A program made the position numbers and the translations under genes. This document shows positions 15,241-23,624 of a DNA stretch of 64,000 bases, piece by piece. The stretch is from VRUE01 sp963697695 (GTDB taxonomy: Bacteria; Actinomycetota; Thermoleophilia; Solirubrobacterales; 70-9). Within the stretch, counting starts at the first letter, position 1, and every line of letters begins with the position of its first letter. The DNA lies in NCBI GenBank assembly GCA_963697695.1, contig OY969094.1, positions 806,001 to 870,000 of the forward strand, given 5' to 3'. Under the pieces are notes generated by a model. That model was not told the origin of the DNA and made no database searches. It worked only from the letters and a program-made list of their open reading frames with translations.

Positions 15241-16338
15241 TCAGCTCACCGGGACGGGGGCACCACGCTGCGAGCGCCGCGCGAAGGCGAAGGCGATCAG
15301 CGATAGGGCCGCCAGCGTCACCAGCACCGGCCCCAGCGCGCCGTCGCCGAAGATCGCGGTGACCCCGTAAGTGATCGCCCCGATCGCGGCCGCAGCCGGC
15401 AGGGTGAGGAGCCAGGCGACGAGGATGTTGCCGGCCACCCCCCAGCGTACGGCCGAGAGTCGCTTCGCCGCGCCGGAGCCCATGATGCCGCCGTTGATCA
15501 CATGCGTGGTCGAGAGCGGGAAGCCGAAATGGGTCGAAGCGAGAATCACGGCCGAGCCCGCCCCCTGCGCCGAGAAGCCCTGCGCCGCGTCCATCTTGAT
15601 GATGCGGGTGCCGGTGGTGCGGATGATCCGCCAGCCGCCGCTGTAGGTCCCGAGGGCGATCGCCGTCGCCGCCGAAGCGATGACCCAGAAGGGCGGGTCG
15701 GCATCGGCGCCGAGAGTTCCGTTGGCGACCAGGGCAAGAGTGATCACGCCCATCGTCTTCTGAGCATCGTTTGTCCCGTGGGCGAGAGCGAGCAGGCCCC
15801 CCGAGACGATCTGCCCATAGCGAAAGCCCCGCGTAACGGTCCCGGGCCGCTGCCGGCCGACCACGCGGTAGATCAGCGCGATCGCGATGCCGGCGGTGAC
15901 GAAGGCGAGAATCGGCGCGACCACCGCCGGGACGAGCACCTTGCCGACCAGGCCGTCGGCCAGCACGGCGTCGAATCCCACTGCCGCCACGGCCGAGCCG
16001 ACCACCCCCCCAATCAGTGCGTGGGAGGAGCTGGACGGCAAGCCGAAGTACCAGGTGATCAGGTTCCAGGCGATCGCCCCGATCAAACCGGCGAAGACGA
16101 TCGTCGGCGTGATCACCCCGGCGTCGACGACGTCGTTGGCGACGGTCGCGGCCACCGAGATCGAGATGAAGGCGCCGGCGAAGTTGAGCAGAGAGGCCAT
16201 CCCGATCGCCACCTGTGGCCGCGCAGCGCCGGTCGAGATCGAAGTCGCGACGACGTTCGCCGTGTCGTGAAACCCGTTGGTGAAGTCGAAGGCGAGCGCC
16301 GTGCAGACGACGATGACCAAAATCACATCGGAGCTCAC
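15241..16338 (-). CDS. pit: Inorganic phosphate transporter, PiT family
   Basis: 365-aa low-affinity metal-phosphate/proton symporter, about ten membrane segments. The two inverted PiT signature repeats are visible: GFHDTANVVATSIS near residue 22 and LALAHGTNDAQKTMGVIT near residue 190. It follows the DUF47 gene, separated by palindromic repeat A copy 2; DUF47 (PhoU-like) proteins are usual partners of Pit. It opens the phosphate/polyphosphate region of the window. Confidence 0.93.
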   Translation of the reverse strand: MSSDVILVIVVCTALAFDFTNGFHDTANVVATSISTGAARPQVAIGMASLLNFAGAFISISVAATVANDVVDAGVITPTIVFAGLIGAIAWNLITWYFGLPSSSSHALIGGVVGSAVAAVGFDAVLADGLVGKVLVPAVVAPILAFVTAGIAIALIYRVVGRQRPGTVTRGFRYGQIVSGGLLALAHGTNDAQKTMGVITLALVANGTLGADADPPFWVIASAATAIALGTYSGGWRIIRTTGTRIIKMDAAQGFSAQGAGSAVILASTHFGFPLSTTHVINGGIMGSGAAKRLSAVRWGVAGNILVAWLLTLPAAAAIGAITYGVTAIFGDGALGPVLVTLAALSLIAFAFARRSQRGAPVPVS

Positions 16339-16368
16339 GCCTCAGGACCTCCCCAGGTTTGAGCGAGG

Positions 16369-16470
16369 GTGACGGGGCTCAGACGTTGCCAGGCAAGGAC
16401 GCAGGGAGCGAAGCGTGCACCGCACGTGAGCGACCGAGGACGCAGCATGGCGACGTCTGAGCCCCGTCAC
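16369..16470 (-). repeat. Long palindromic intergenic repeat, family A copy 2
   Basis: An 18-bp perfect stem (GTGACGGGGCTCAGACGT with its complement), one wobble and four further pairs enclose the same 49-nt core as copy 1. It overlaps the stop codon of the DUF47 gene and lies in the leader of pit. Relative to copy 1, the stem has a G-C to A-T and a C-G to T-A compensatory change and one C-G to T-G change. Confidence 0.75.
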
Positions 16471-17087
16471 GAGTTCTTGATGACTATGCCCTCGAGTATC
16501 TGGGCGGCGGTCTCGGTCGCGTCGATCGCGTTCTCGAGCACGGCGAACATGTCCTTCCAGCGGATCACGACCATCGGGTCGATGCCGTTGGAGAAGAGCG
16601 AGGCGACCGCGTCACGCGAGATCCGGTCGCCCTCGTTCTCGAGCCGGTGGATCTCGATCCAGTACTGGTCGAGCCCCTTGAACTCCCGTAGGTGCGCCAG
16701 TCCTTCGGCGAGCTGCTCGCAGGCCTGGACCAGGACCTTGGTCAGCGCCTGCGCCTGCGCCATCGGCGCTTCGATCTTGTAGAGGCCGAGCAGGTCGGCG
16801 GCTTCCTCGGTGTAGTCGACGATGTCGTCCATCTGGGTCGCCAGCCCATAGATGTCCTCGCGGTCGATCGGGGTGACGAAGGTCGAGTTGAGCCGCCGGA
16901 TGATGTCGTGGGTGATCCGGTCCCCCTCCTGCTCGGCCTTGAGGATCTCCCGCGAGAGCCCGCTGTCGTCGGGCCAGGTGCTCATCATCTGATCGAGCAA
17001 TCCGGCGGCGTGAACGGTGTTCCGGCCTGCCTCGGTGAAGAGATCGAAGAAAGTGCCGTCGCGAGGCAGGAGAGAGAGACGCGCCAC
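16467..17087 (-). CDS. DUF47 family PhoU-like protein
   Basis: 206-aa helical protein resembling PhoU, with the paired motif IVDYTEEAADLLGLY and metal-binding-type acids in LKAEQEGDRITHDIIRRL and RLENEGDRISRDAV. DUF47 proteins are found next to Pit transporters and are thought to regulate or couple them. The GTG start has TAGGAT 6 nt upstream, predicting a leaderless transcript. Same strand and order as pit. Confidence 0.92.
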   Translation of the reverse strand: MARLSLLPRDGTFFDLFTEAGRNTVHAAGLLDQMMSTWPDDSGLSREILKAEQEGDRITHDIIRRLNSTFVTPIDREDIYGLATQMDDIVDYTEEAADLLGLYKIEAPMAQAQALTKVLVQACEQLAEGLAHLREFKGLDQYWIEIHRLENEGDRISRDAVASLFSNGIDPMVVIRWKDMFAVLENAIDATETAAQILEGIVIKNS

Positions 17088-17123
17088 CAGGCAATCCTAT
17101 TGGTAGCGCCGGGCGCGCCCGCC

Positions 17124-19238
17124 TCAGCTCGCCGTGGCGGCGAGCTGCTCGGCCGCTCGCGCGGCGTGCCGCTCGCGCAGCTCCTCCTGCACGCTGCGGC
17201 GCTCGCTCTCGGAAGCGGCAAGTCGCGACCAAACCCCGTTCGAATCGAGCTCCCAGGCGTTGGCGTTCTCGGCGAAGCAGCGCTCGAGCACGTCGAGCAG
17301 CTCGTCTCGCAACGCCGGTGACTCGACCGGCGTGACCAGCTCGACGCGGCTGTCGAGGTTGCGTGGCATCAGGTCAGCCGAGCCCATCAGCACCCGCGTC
17401 TCCTCGCCGCGCTGGAAGGCGTAGACGCGCGAGTGCTCGAGGAAGCGGCCGACTATCGAGATCACGCGGATGTTCTCCGAGACCCCCGGCACCCCCGGCC
17501 GCAGGCAGCAGATGCCGCGCACGTTGAGGTCCACTTTCACCCCTGCCCGCGACGCCTCGTACAGCGCCCGGATGCAGGCCGCGTCGACCAGCGAGTTCAT
17601 CTTCAGTGCGATCCGCGCCTCTTCGCCGGCACGGTGGGTCTCGACCGTCTTCTCGATCTCCTCGACGATGCGATCTCGCATCGTCGTCGGCGAGACGAGC
17701 ACCTTGCGGTACTCGGCCGGGCGCCCGTAGCCGGTGAGGAAGTTGAACATCTCGGCGACATCGGCGCCGATCTCCGGATCGGCGGTGAAGAGGCCGAAAT
17801 CCGTGTAGAGGCGGGCGGTCTTCGGGTGGTAGTTGCCTGTCCCGATGTGGACGTACTCGCGCACCCTGTCGCCCTCGCGGCGGGCCACGACGATCGCCTT
17901 CACATGGGTCTTCAGGCCGGGGATGCCGTAGACGACGTGCACGCCCGACTCCTCCAGCGACTTGGCCCAGTGGATGTTCGCCTCCTCGTCGAAACGGGCC
18001 TTCAGCTCGACCATGCAGACCGCCTGCTTGCCGCGTTCGGAAGCGCGGATCAGCGAGGGGACGAGGGGCGAGTCGTCGCTGGTCCGGTAGACCGTCTGCT
18101 TGATCGCCAGCACGTCGGGGTCGGCGACAGCCTGCTCGACGAAGCGTTCGACCGAGGTGGCAAACGAGTCATAGGGATGGTGGACGACGATGTCGTCCTG
18201 GCGGATCGCGGCGAAGATGTCGACTGGCTCGTCGTCCTCCCCCTGCAAGCGTGGCTGCGTCACCGGCATCCAGGGCGGGAAGCGCAGCTCTGCGTGTCCC
18301 GAGATGTCCGCGATCGCGGTCAGGTCGGCGAGGTCGATCAGTCCGTCGACGTCATAGACCTCGCGATCCTCGAGCCGCAGCGCGTCGATCAGCTGCTGGC
18401 GCAGCTTGGGGTTCATCCCGGAAGCGATCTCCAGCCGCACCACCTCGCCGAAGCGGCGGCGGCGGATCTCGTCCTGCACGGCCTGCAGCAGGTCGTCGGC
18501 CTCGTCGGAGACGGTGAAGTCGGCGTCGCGGGTGACGCGGAAGTAGCCGTGGTCGACGACCTCAGTACCTGGGAAGAGAACGTCCAGGTTGGCGGCGATC
18601 GCCTCCTCGAGCGGGACGAAGGCCTTGCCGTCCTCGCCGACCGGCAGGAAACGGCCGAGCAGCTCCTTCGGCACCTTGACGCGGGCGATGATCTCGTTGC
18701 CGCTCTCGGGATCGCGCAGCAGCACGCCGAGGCTCAGCGAGAGGTTGGAGATGTAGGGGAAGGGACGGCCGAGGCCGATCACCAGCGGTGTCAGCGCCGG
18801 GAAGACCTGCTCGTGGAAACGGGTGTCGATCTCGCGGCGCTCGGCCTCGCTCGCGGAGTCGAGCGAAACGATGCGGATGCCGTGCTGCTCGAGCTCAGGA
18901 CGGATCCTGCCGTTGAAGCAGTCGTGCAGGCGGCGGTCCAGCTCCAGCACCCGTGCCTGGATCGCATCGATCTGCTCGCCTGGTGCGAGGCCATCAGGGC
19001 CGCGTGCGTCGATTCCAGCGTCGAGCTGGTCGAAGAGACCGGCGACGCGGACCATGAAGAACTCGTCCAAGTTGTTGGCGTAGATCGAGCAGAAGCGGAC
19101 CTGCTCCAGCAGCGGCACTTCGGGGTCCTCGGCCAGCTCCAGAACCCGCTGGTTGAAGTCGAGCCAGGAGAGCTCGCGGTTGAAATAAAGAGCGGGATCG
19201 TCGATCGGCTCATCGTACTGGCGCCGTGCCGGCGCCAG
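17124..19238 (-). CDS. ppk1: Polyphosphate kinase 1 (start codon unclear)
   Basis: Makes polyphosphate from ATP. The conserved N-terminal motif YFNRELSWLDFNQRVLELA, HHPYDSF, the catalytic-His region HIGTGNYHPKTARLYTDFG and RKVLVSPTTMRDRI are all present; about 704 aa is normal length. No in-frame ATG, GTG or TTG lies between the N-terminal motif and codons more than 100 residues upstream (nearest ATG 19601, inside the PHP-GT gene). A CTG at 19238, 7 bp after the PHP-GT stop, is the best local candidate and is used here as a provisional start. Coupled to the PHP-GT gene; a PHO-box-like array lies upstream of that operon. Confidence 0.9.
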   Translation of the reverse strand: MAPARRQYDEPIDDPALYFNRELSWLDFNQRVLELAEDPEVPLLEQVRFCSIYANNLDEFFMVRVAGLFDQLDAGIDARGPDGLAPGEQIDAIQARVLELDRRLHDCFNGRIRPELEQHGIRIVSLDSASEAERREIDTRFHEQVFPALTPLVIGLGRPFPYISNLSLSLGVLLRDPESGNEIIARVKVPKELLGRFLPVGEDGKAFVPLEEAIAANLDVLFPGTEVVDHGYFRVTRDADFTVSDEADDLLQAVQDEIRRRRFGEVVRLEIASGMNPKLRQQLIDALRLEDREVYDVDGLIDLADLTAIADISGHAELRFPPWMPVTQPRLQGEDDEPVDIFAAIRQDDIVVHHPYDSFATSVERFVEQAVADPDVLAIKQTVYRTSDDSPLVPSLIRASERGKQAVCMVELKARFDEEANIHWAKSLEESGVHVVYGIPGLKTHVKAIVVARREGDRVREYVHIGTGNYHPKTARLYTDFGLFTADPEIGADVAEMFNFLTGYGRPAEYRKVLVSPTTMRDRIVEEIEKTVETHRAGEEARIALKMNSLVDAACIRALYEASRAGVKVDLNVRGICCLRPGVPGVSENIRVISIVGRFLEHSRVYAFQRGEETRVLMGSADLMPRNLDSRVELVTPVESPALRDELLDVLERCFAENANAWELDSNGVWSRLAASESERRSVQEELRERHAARAAEQLAATAS

Positions 19239-19245
19239 TTCCAGT

Positions 19246-21519
19246 TCAGGCGGCGCGGGCAGGGGCTTGCTCGACGGTTCCGGGAAGGGGACCGAGGGCG
19301 CGGCGATAACCGCCTGCCAGCTGCTCGAGTGCCCGCTCCCAGGAGCGGGAGCGGACCGATCGAACCGCCGAAGAACCGAGGTGCCGGCGCAGCAGGGGCG
19401 AGGCGGCGAGCCGAAGGACCGTGCCGGCGAGGTGATCCGGGTCCGGCCGGCAGAGCATCCCGGTGTGGCGGTTCTCGACCAGGGAAGCGGGGCCGCCCTC
19501 CGCGACGGCGACGACGGGGAGCCCGCTGGCGCCCGCCTCGAGCACGACCTGGCCGTAGGTGTCGGTGGTGGAGCAGAAGAGGAAGACGTCGGCGCTGGCA
19601 TAGACACGGGCCAGCTCCTCTCCCTGCAACCAGCCGAGAAAGGTTGCGTGCTCGCCCAACTTCGTCCGCAGCTCTCCTTCCTCGGGCCCGCCGCCGGCGA
19701 GCAGCAGGTGCAGACGCGGGTCGGCAGCACGCGCGCGCAGAAAGCTCTCGGCGAGCAGGTCGACGCCCTTCTCGCGGGTGAGCCGGCCCGCGTAGAGGAC
19801 CTTCACCTCGCCGGGATAGGCGTCGCGCGCTGCCTTGGCGGGATCGAAGCGGGAGAGGTCGACGCCCCGCTCCCAGCGGCCGAGCCGGGACGGATCGATG
19901 CCAAGCTCGAGCAGCGACCGGTCCGCTGCCGGGCTCGGCGAGAGGACGAGGGAGGGAGCGCCGTAGAAGGCGCCGAGCGCCGCCCGCGCCATCCCCTCGA
20001 GCCCGCCGTCGCCGCTGCGCAGGCCGGCGTAAGCGACGAGCTCTGTGTGGTAGCTGCCGACCAGCGGCACCCCGGTGACCCGGTTGAGCAGGGTCGCGGC
20101 GATCCCGGCCGGTCCCGGCGCGGTTACGTGCACGGCGTCGTAGCGGCCCTCGGCGAGGGTCTCAACCAGGTCGGGAAGACCGGGCACGCCCAGCTTCATC
20201 CCCTCGTAGAACGGGACCTCCAGCTCGGCCGCCGCCGGCAGACGCCGGTCGACGCCGGCGTCTGTGCCGACGACCTCGACCTCGAAGCCCGGTACGCCGC
20301 GCTCACGGATCTGGGCGATCGTGGCGGTGACGCCGTGCATCGAATCGATCCCATCGGCGATCAGCGCCACCCGTGGCCGCTCACCGCCGCGCGAGGCGAG
20401 CTTCGCCTTCTCAGCGCCCAGGAAGGCGGTCGAGGGCGCGTACGGCACCGCGGGAACCAGGGCCTCGAAGAGGCTCCCCATCGCCGACAGCACGTCGCCC
20501 CGGCCGGCGGCGGCGACGCCCTGCTCGACCGCGGCCCGAAGGCGCCGGTCGTGGATGCGGCGGGCGCGGCGGTAGAGGTCAGCGTGGGAGAACTCGTCGG
20601 ACTGGAGATAGGCAAGTAGATCGCGCCCTCGCAGGTCGAGCTCGATCGACCGCAGCCAGGCCTCCAGCAGGGCGCGGGCGTCGTCGGGCCCGATATCAGC
20701 GGCGACCTTGCCCTCGCGGGCAGCGCCCTCGCGGATCGCCCGCTGGGCGATCTTCAGCACGACCGAAGGATCGGGCTGGGCGTCGCCATCCCCTTTGCCG
20801 TCGAGGGCGAGCGCGCGAGTTGCGAGTGCCATTGCCGTGTGCGCCCACTTGGCGGCGCTGCCCTGCTCACCACCGGCGGCAGCGTCGCCACTGCGCAGGC
20901 GACGGAGAAACTCTTCCGGCGTGGAGGCGACCGCCGTCTCGGTAAACGTGCGGCCGATGTCCACGCCGGCATGATCGTCGGAGCCGCCGATGCCGGTGCC
21001 GCCGTGGGTCTCGATGTAGACGGCGGCGGGCATGTTCAGCTCCGCGGCCCGCGACCCGTTGCGCACCTCCCAGACCGGGAAGAGATCGGCGAGACGCCGG
21101 CGATGACGGGGGGTGAGCGGGGCGTCGACGTTGTAGAAAGGATGCGCCAGGGCGCAGGCGATCTCGTTCTCGTCAAGGTAGGCGGCGCAGGCGGCGACGT
21201 CGCCGGAGTGTGCCTGCAGCCACTCGTGGTCTCCGGGAGTGATCCCGTAACAGAGGACGTGAACCGCCTGAGGCTCGCCGGCAAAGCGGGCGGTCAGCTC
21301 CTCGGAGACGAAGCAATCGGGACGGTCGGCCAGCTCCAGGCAACCGTCGATCGTGTCGTGGTCGGTGATCGTGACGAAGTCCATCCCCCGGCGCTTGGCC
21401 AGCTCATAGACCTCCTCGGGAGGGGTCGCGCACTCGGGAAGGCCGAGCGAACGCTGGACCCCGAGCCGCGAGAGCTGCGAGGCGGTGGAATGGCAGTGCA
21501 TGTCTACTCGGGAAGTCAT
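19246..21519 (-). CDS. PHP-domain phosphoesterase fused to GT4 glycosyltransferase
   Basis: 757 aa. Residues 1-220 form a PHP domain with metal ligands in DMHCHSTAS and TITDHDTIDG and a later GGSDDHAG. A helical linker follows (about 230-350). Residues 365-740 form a GT-B glycosyltransferase family 4 domain with AGRLTREKGVDLLAESF and, in the donor site, STTDTYGQVVLEAGASGLPV. The substrate is unknown; a lipid- or cell-wall-linked sugar is likely. It precedes ppk1 in one operon and has four tandem 11-bp PHO-box-like units upstream, suggesting a phosphate-starvation role such as envelope remodelling. Confidence 0.9.
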   Translation of the reverse strand: MTSRVDMHCHSTASQLSRLGVQRSLGLPECATPPEEVYELAKRRGMDFVTITDHDTIDGCLELADRPDCFVSEELTARFAGEPQAVHVLCYGITPGDHEWLQAHSGDVAACAAYLDENEIACALAHPFYNVDAPLTPRHRRRLADLFPVWEVRNGSRAAELNMPAAVYIETHGGTGIGGSDDHAGVDIGRTFTETAVASTPEEFLRRLRSGDAAAGGEQGSAAKWAHTAMALATRALALDGKGDGDAQPDPSVVLKIAQRAIREGAAREGKVAADIGPDDARALLEAWLRSIELDLRGRDLLAYLQSDEFSHADLYRRARRIHDRRLRAAVEQGVAAAGRGDVLSAMGSLFEALVPAVPYAPSTAFLGAEKAKLASRGGERPRVALIADGIDSMHGVTATIAQIRERGVPGFEVEVVGTDAGVDRRLPAAAELEVPFYEGMKLGVPGLPDLVETLAEGRYDAVHVTAPGPAGIAATLLNRVTGVPLVGSYHTELVAYAGLRSGDGGLEGMARAALGAFYGAPSLVLSPSPAADRSLLELGIDPSRLGRWERGVDLSRFDPAKAARDAYPGEVKVLYAGRLTREKGVDLLAESFLRARAADPRLHLLLAGGGPEEGELRTKLGEHATFLGWLQGEELARVYASADVFLFCSTTDTYGQVVLEAGASGLPVVAVAEGGPASLVENRHTGMLCRPDPDHLAGTVLRLAASPLLRRHLGSSAVRSVRSRSWERALEQLAGGYRRALGPLPGTVEQAPARAA

Positions 21520-21578
21520 CGGCGTCTCCCTGCTCTAGTCGTTCTGTTCACCACCAGAGTTCGCTATTAGCAGGGAAA

Positions 21579-21622
21579 ACATGTGAACCGGTTGGGAACC
21601 GGCGGTGAAGAACCTGTGACCG
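21579..21622 (-). promoter_or_regulatory. PHO-box-like array of four 11-bp units
   Basis: On the minus strand four contiguous 11-mers follow the pattern GGTTCAC plus four bases: CGGTCACAGGT, TCTTCACCGCC, GGTTCCCAACC, GGTTCACATGT. Streptomyces PhoP boxes have the same 11-bp period and GTTCACC core. The array lies 60 bp upstream of the PHP-GT start. Confidence 0.7.
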
Positions 21623-21627
21623 GTCGA

Positions 21628-21665
21628 GCCCCCCTTTTCCCATCTCAGAGATGGTGAAGGGGGGC
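21628..21665 (-). terminator. Strong hairpin downstream of the CHAD genes
   Basis: Inverted repeat with a 9-bp outer stem (GCCCCCCTT/AAGGGGGGC) and a 5-bp inner stem, starting 7 bp after the CHAD stop. It separates the CHAD/ppx transcript from the PHP-GT promoter. Confidence 0.65.
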
Positions 21666-21671
21666 CCTCGC

Positions 21672-22091
21672 CTACAGCTCGGCTTCGAGCGCCGCCCAGG
21701 TCCCTTTGCTCGCCTCGACTTGGCAAAGGTCGTGGAAGCGCCGGAAGAGCAGCTCCCGCCGGGCGCGCAACAGAGTCGTCAGGGACTCGATCCGCTCCGC
21801 TCGCGGCAGCATCACGTCACAGTCGTGGATCTCGCCGAGGACCTGCTGCAGCTCCTTGGCCGCGTCGCGAGCTGCCTTGGCCTCGGGGCCGAAGCACTCG
21901 CCGACGATCTCGAGCACGTAGCGCAGCCGCTTGGCGGCGATTCGCATGTCGTGCTGTGCCTCGGCGGCGTCCGGAGCGAGTGCCCCCTCCGTGAACGAGC
22001 GCAGCTCGTCGAGCCGCATCCGGACGATGCGGGCCGCGTTCGGTCGCAACGGTTTGCCTGGATCCAGCTCCTTGACCTGGCGTGCCTTCAC
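21672..22091 (-). CDS. CHAD-domain protein, C-terminal half-type
   Basis: 139 aa with the CHAD signature of conserved basic residues: AEAQHDMRIAAKRLRYVLEIVG and LGEIHDCDVMLPR. CHAD domains are helical and bind polyphosphate through conserved His/Arg/Lys. A full CHAD has two such helical bundles; this gene has one and its GTG overlaps the stop of the preceding gene (GTGA), which carries the other. The two products probably assemble into one polyphosphate-binding unit. Neighbours ppk1 and ppx support this. Confidence 0.85.
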   Translation of the reverse strand: MKARQVKELDPGKPLRPNAARIVRMRLDELRSFTEGALAPDAAEAQHDMRIAAKRLRYVLEIVGECFGPEAKAARDAAKELQQVLGEIHDCDVMLPRAERIESLTTLLRARRELLFRRFHDLCQVEASKGTWAALEAEL

Positions 22092-22561
22092 CGCTTCGCC
22101 TCCTTCGCCAGCTTGGCCAGGCGCTTGCGGAGCTTCCTCAGCTGCTTCTTGGCGACGAAGGGCTCGAGCTCCTCGTTTGCCTGCCGCTGCTCGTCGTGCA
22201 GCTCCGCGACGAGCCTCTCCAGCTCCTCGCGATCCGCGTCCGGCGCCTCCTCGCCGAACTCCGCCAGGAACTCGAGCGTCACGTCGCGATCCCGGCGCTC
22301 ACCGAGCGCGTCGGCCAGCTTCTTCACCCGCTTCAGCGCCTTGCGCCACCGCTTCGCCGGAAAGCAGGGCTCGAAGAGCTCGAGCGCGGCACGCAGCCGT
22401 CGCGTTGCCACGCGCATGTCGTGGACCCGCTCGATGTCACCGAGGTCGAGGACCCCGTGCGAGTGCTCGAAGACCTCGGCCGCCCGCACCTCGACGACGC
22501 GAACGGCAGCCTGCGCAAAGCGCTCGTCGCAATCGAGCTCCACCTGGCGCGCACGTGCCAC
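22088..22561 (-). CDS. CHAD-domain protein, N-terminal half-type
   Basis: 157 aa. Carries IERVHDMRVATRRLRAALELF and ALGERRDRDVTLEFLAEFG, the N-terminal bundle of a CHAD domain, then a Lys/Glu-rich helix (KKQLRKLRKRLAKLAK). Upstream partner of the second half-CHAD gene, with a 4-bp overlap. Binds polyphosphate by family inference. Confidence 0.85.
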   Translation of the reverse strand: MARARQVELDCDERFAQAAVRVVEVRAAEVFEHSHGVLDLGDIERVHDMRVATRRLRAALELFEPCFPAKRWRKALKRVKKLADALGERRDRDVTLEFLAEFGEEAPDADREELERLVAELHDEQRQANEELEPFVAKKQLRKLRKRLAKLAKEAKR

Positions 22562-22586
22562 AGGCGGAGGCTAGCGCCGCCCCGAA

Positions 22587-22642
22587 CTGGACGTGCCGTC
22601 AGTTAGGCACCCATATGGGCACATAACAGGCGGCACGTCCAG
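22587..22642 (-). repeat. Intergenic hairpin repeat, family B copy 1
   Basis: A 12-bp perfect outer stem (CTGGACGTGCCG and complement) surrounds a core with GTGCCC-ATAT-GGGTGC on the minus strand. That core pairs fully only as minus-strand RNA, through tandem G-U pairs. It begins 5 bp after the ppx stop. A related copy lies at 60976-61030, also directly 3' of a minus-strand gene. Confidence 0.7.
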
Positions 22643-22647
22643 GTGGG

Positions 22648-23556
22648 TCAGGCAGCCAGGCGAACCGGCGAACCGTTGGCGCTGCCGTTGAGCAGGTCGA
22701 GGACGATGCCCTCGCGCAGGCCACCCTTGCCGATCTGCAGCGGCTGGCCGAGCAGCTCGGAGACCTTCTCCAGCAGGAGCACCCCGGTGGCGAGGATGCG
22801 CACCCGTTCCGGGTCCAGCTCGAAGCGCCGCGCCACCTCGGCCGCCGGATCCCCGCAGAGGACCCGGATCGCCCGCTCCAGCGTCTCGTACTCCAGCACC
22901 GCCCCGACCAGGCGCCGCAGCGAGGTGGCACTGCCGCCGACGGCGACGGCCTGGGCCGGACGGTCGATCTCCACCCCCGCGAAGATGTCATCGATCCGGT
23001 CGCGGACCTTGCGGATCTCCGCCGCCGAGGGTGGGTCGGAGGCGAGCAGCTCGTCCGCCAGCACGCCGGAGCCGACCCGCCAGGAGCGAACCTCCTCGGC
23101 GCCACCGGGAACGGTGCCGAGGATCACCTCGGTCGAGCCGCCGCCGACGTCGACAACCCCGACCTTGCCGGTCACCGGGTGTCCAAGCGTCTTGGTAGCG
23201 CCGATGAAGGAGAGCCGTCCCTCCTCCTCGTCGCTGAGGACGTCGACTGGAACTCCGGCCGCCTCGCCGATCTCCAGCGCCACCGCCTCGCCGTTCGCAG
23301 CCTCGCGCACCGCCGCCGTGGCGACGGCGCGGATCTCCTCCGCGCCCAGCTCGCGAGCGAGCCTGACCTGGGTTGCGACGACCTCGCAGACCTCCTCGAC
23401 CTTGGCGGACAGGATCGAGCCGTTGCCATCGAGCGCCTTGTTGATCCGGGTATAGGCGCGCTGCTCCATCACCTTCTTCAACTGCCCGTCCACCGGCTCG
23501 GCGACGAGCACTCGCGTGGTGTTGGACCCGATATCTATGGCAGCGCAGAGCGTCAC
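22648..23556 (-). CDS. ppx: Ppx/GppA phosphatase (exopolyphosphatase)
   Basis: 302-aa member of the ASKHA superfamily that removes terminal phosphates from polyphosphate or pppGpp. Phosphate-binding motifs are DIGSNTTRVLVA at the N-terminus and VDVGGGSTEVILG near residue 138; the catalytic Glu region EIRAVATAAVREA is present. Shorter than E. coli Ppx (about 500 aa) because it lacks the C-terminal HD-like domain, as is common in actinobacteria. The gene lies between phoU and the CHAD pair. Confidence 0.92.
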   Translation of the reverse strand: MTLCAAIDIGSNTTRVLVAEPVDGQLKKVMEQRAYTRINKALDGNGSILSAKVEEVCEVVATQVRLARELGAEEIRAVATAAVREAANGEAVALEIGEAAGVPVDVLSDEEEGRLSFIGATKTLGHPVTGKVGVVDVGGGSTEVILGTVPGGAEEVRSWRVGSGVLADELLASDPPSAAEIRKVRDRIDDIFAGVEIDRPAQAVAVGGSATSLRRLVGAVLEYETLERAIRVLCGDPAAEVARRFELDPERVRILATGVLLLEKVSELLGQPLQIGKGGLREGIVLDLLNGSANGSPVRLAA

Positions 23557-23624
23557 CGGCAGTCTTCAATGTTCCCAAACGCGGCGGATCTCAATCCCGC
23601 ACGGTCGTCGTGAGAGGACGCTTG

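Noticed and set aside
17124..21519. A single PHP-GT-PPK fusion protein
   Set aside because: The PHP-GT frame ends with a stop and ppk is in another frame; a programmed frameshift has no slippery site that I can see.
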